Assembly: GCA_003165455.1 (NCBI GenBank)
Contig: PLUJ01000168.1
Coordinates: forward strand, 178-7,206
DNA length: 7,029 nucleotides
Source of the DNA: Acidobacteriaceae bacterium
GTDB taxonomy: Bacteria > Acidobacteriota > Terriglobia > Terriglobales > Acidobacteriaceae
Direction: 5' to 3'
Each line of letters opens with the position of its first letter. The first letter of the stretch is position 1. Shown here piece after piece: positions 6,515 through 7,029 of this stretch. The notes beneath the pieces were generated by a model. It saw nothing but the letters and a program-made list of their open reading frames with translations, was not told the DNA's origin and searched no databases. A program made the translations under genes and the position numbers.

Positions 6515-7029
6515 GTGAACAGCCTTTGGACTTCGACCCTTGCGCTTCGTTCAAACGCCATAGCGGCAGCCGCTTTTGTTCTCTTAAGCGCCGGCTGCCT
6601 GGCGCAGCAAAGCACACCCACACCGGCATCTGAAGCCGGGGATGGCTCGGTGAATGATCTGGCTTCGCAGGTGCGCGAATTGCGTACGCTGATCGAACAG
6701 ATGCGCACTGAGAACGCACAGTCGCGCGCCGAAATGCAGGAATTGCGACACGAGTTACAGGATACCCGCAAGCTTCTGGCGCCGCTCGCTTCTTCCACAA
6801 CCAACTCCGTCCCGACGGCGGAGTCCACGGCGTCCAGCGAGAATTCCAGCGCGTCCGAAACGCCGGCATCCGCTACGCGCAATACATCCGACACACCAAT
6901 GGCTGCGGACCTGGGAGCCCGACTTCAAAGGCTGGAAGAATCGACTCAGTTGCTGAACTCGAAAGTTGACGAGCAATACCAGACCAAGGTGGAAACCGCC
7001 GCCAAATATCGCGCCCGGCTTTCCGGAAT
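6515..7029 (+). CDS. Secreted coiled-coil protein, possibly an outer-membrane porin-like protein (5' part only)
   Basis: The first 171 residues of a protein that runs off the right edge with no stop. Seen: an N-terminal signal sequence (Arg12, hydrophobic 15-27, AIAAAAFVLLSAGCLAQQ). LSAGC resembles a lipobox but has Ser at -3, so either signal peptidase I or lipoprotein processing is possible. A first coiled coil (about 46-89, heptad-like VNDLASQVRELRTLIEQM) is followed by a Ser/Thr/Ala-rich linker (90-128) and a second short coiled coil (about 131-152, LGARLQRLEESTQLLNSKV). The last visible residues, VETAAKYRARLSG, look like entry into a beta-barrel, as in some acidobacterial porin-like proteins; this is recalled family resemblance, not proven here. 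The GTG start is supported by AGGAGG 4 nt upstream. The gene lies 51 bp after the histidine kinase on the same strand, so co-transcription is possible. Confidence 0.75.
   Translation, partial: MNSLWTSTLALRSNAIAAAAFVLLSAGCLAQQSTPTPASEAGDGSVNDLASQVRELRTLIEQMRTENAQSRAEMQELRHELQDTRKLLAPLASSTTNSVPTAESTASSENSSASETPASATRNTSDTPMAADLGARLQRLEESTQLLNSKVDEQYQTKVETAAKYRARLSG

Noticed and set aside
6590..6601. Lipoprotein signal (LSAGC) in the secreted protein
   Set aside because: The -3 residue is Ser rather than Leu/Val/Ile, so the lipobox is imperfect; noted as possible but not called.
6336..6894. Minus-strand open frames of 177 and 131 codons opposite the kinase end and the secreted-protein gene
   Set aside because: They are Arg-, Ser- or Ala-rich without motifs, and they are antisense to a plus-strand frame with an AGGAGG site, a signal peptide and coiled-coil periodicity.

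Overview
The window is dense bacterial DNA with seven genes, two of them cut by the window edges. It most resembles an Acidobacteriota (Terriglobia-type) chromosome. The grounds are moderately high GC, many starts without a Shine-Dalgarno (SD) sequence, a kinase-like protein fused to a TonB C-terminal domain, and a coiled-coil outer-membrane-type protein at the right end. This assignment is inference from gene content; no marker gene such as rRNA is present.

Left part (1-1176): the 3' end of an ABC-F ATPase of the Uup/YfmR type faces a YkgJ-type cysteine-cluster protein, with 12 bp between the two stop codons. A 161-bp spacer (1177-1337) follows, shared by the divergent cysteine-cluster gene and the next gene. 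It holds an inverted repeat, an imperfect direct repeat and a possible -10 box.

Middle part (1338-3479): a 453-residue protein has a serine/threonine-kinase fold that has lost its catalytic Asp and DFG motif, then one membrane helix, then a TonB C-terminal domain. It converges, with 6 bp between stops, on a TrmJ-family tRNA 2'-O-methyltransferase gene on the minus strand.

Right part (3480-7029): a 242-bp spacer separates trmJ from a plus-strand cluster. The cluster is an OmpR/PhoB-type response regulator, a membrane histidine kinase with a Cache-like sensor and HAMP domain, and, 51 bp further on, the start of a secreted coiled-coil protein that may be a porin-like outer-membrane protein. The first two form a two-component system in which the kinase would sense an extracytoplasmic signal and phosphorylate Asp93 of the regulator. 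The third gene may be a target or just a neighbour. The regulator and kinase lie in the same reading frame, separated by one TGA.

The most unusual items are the predicted pseudokinase-TonB fusion, the regulator's N-terminal tail with Met at exactly every fifth residue, and the in-frame regulator/kinase junction. No tRNA, rRNA, CRISPR array, insertion sequence or clear intrinsic terminator was seen. No stretch over 300 bp lacks a gene.
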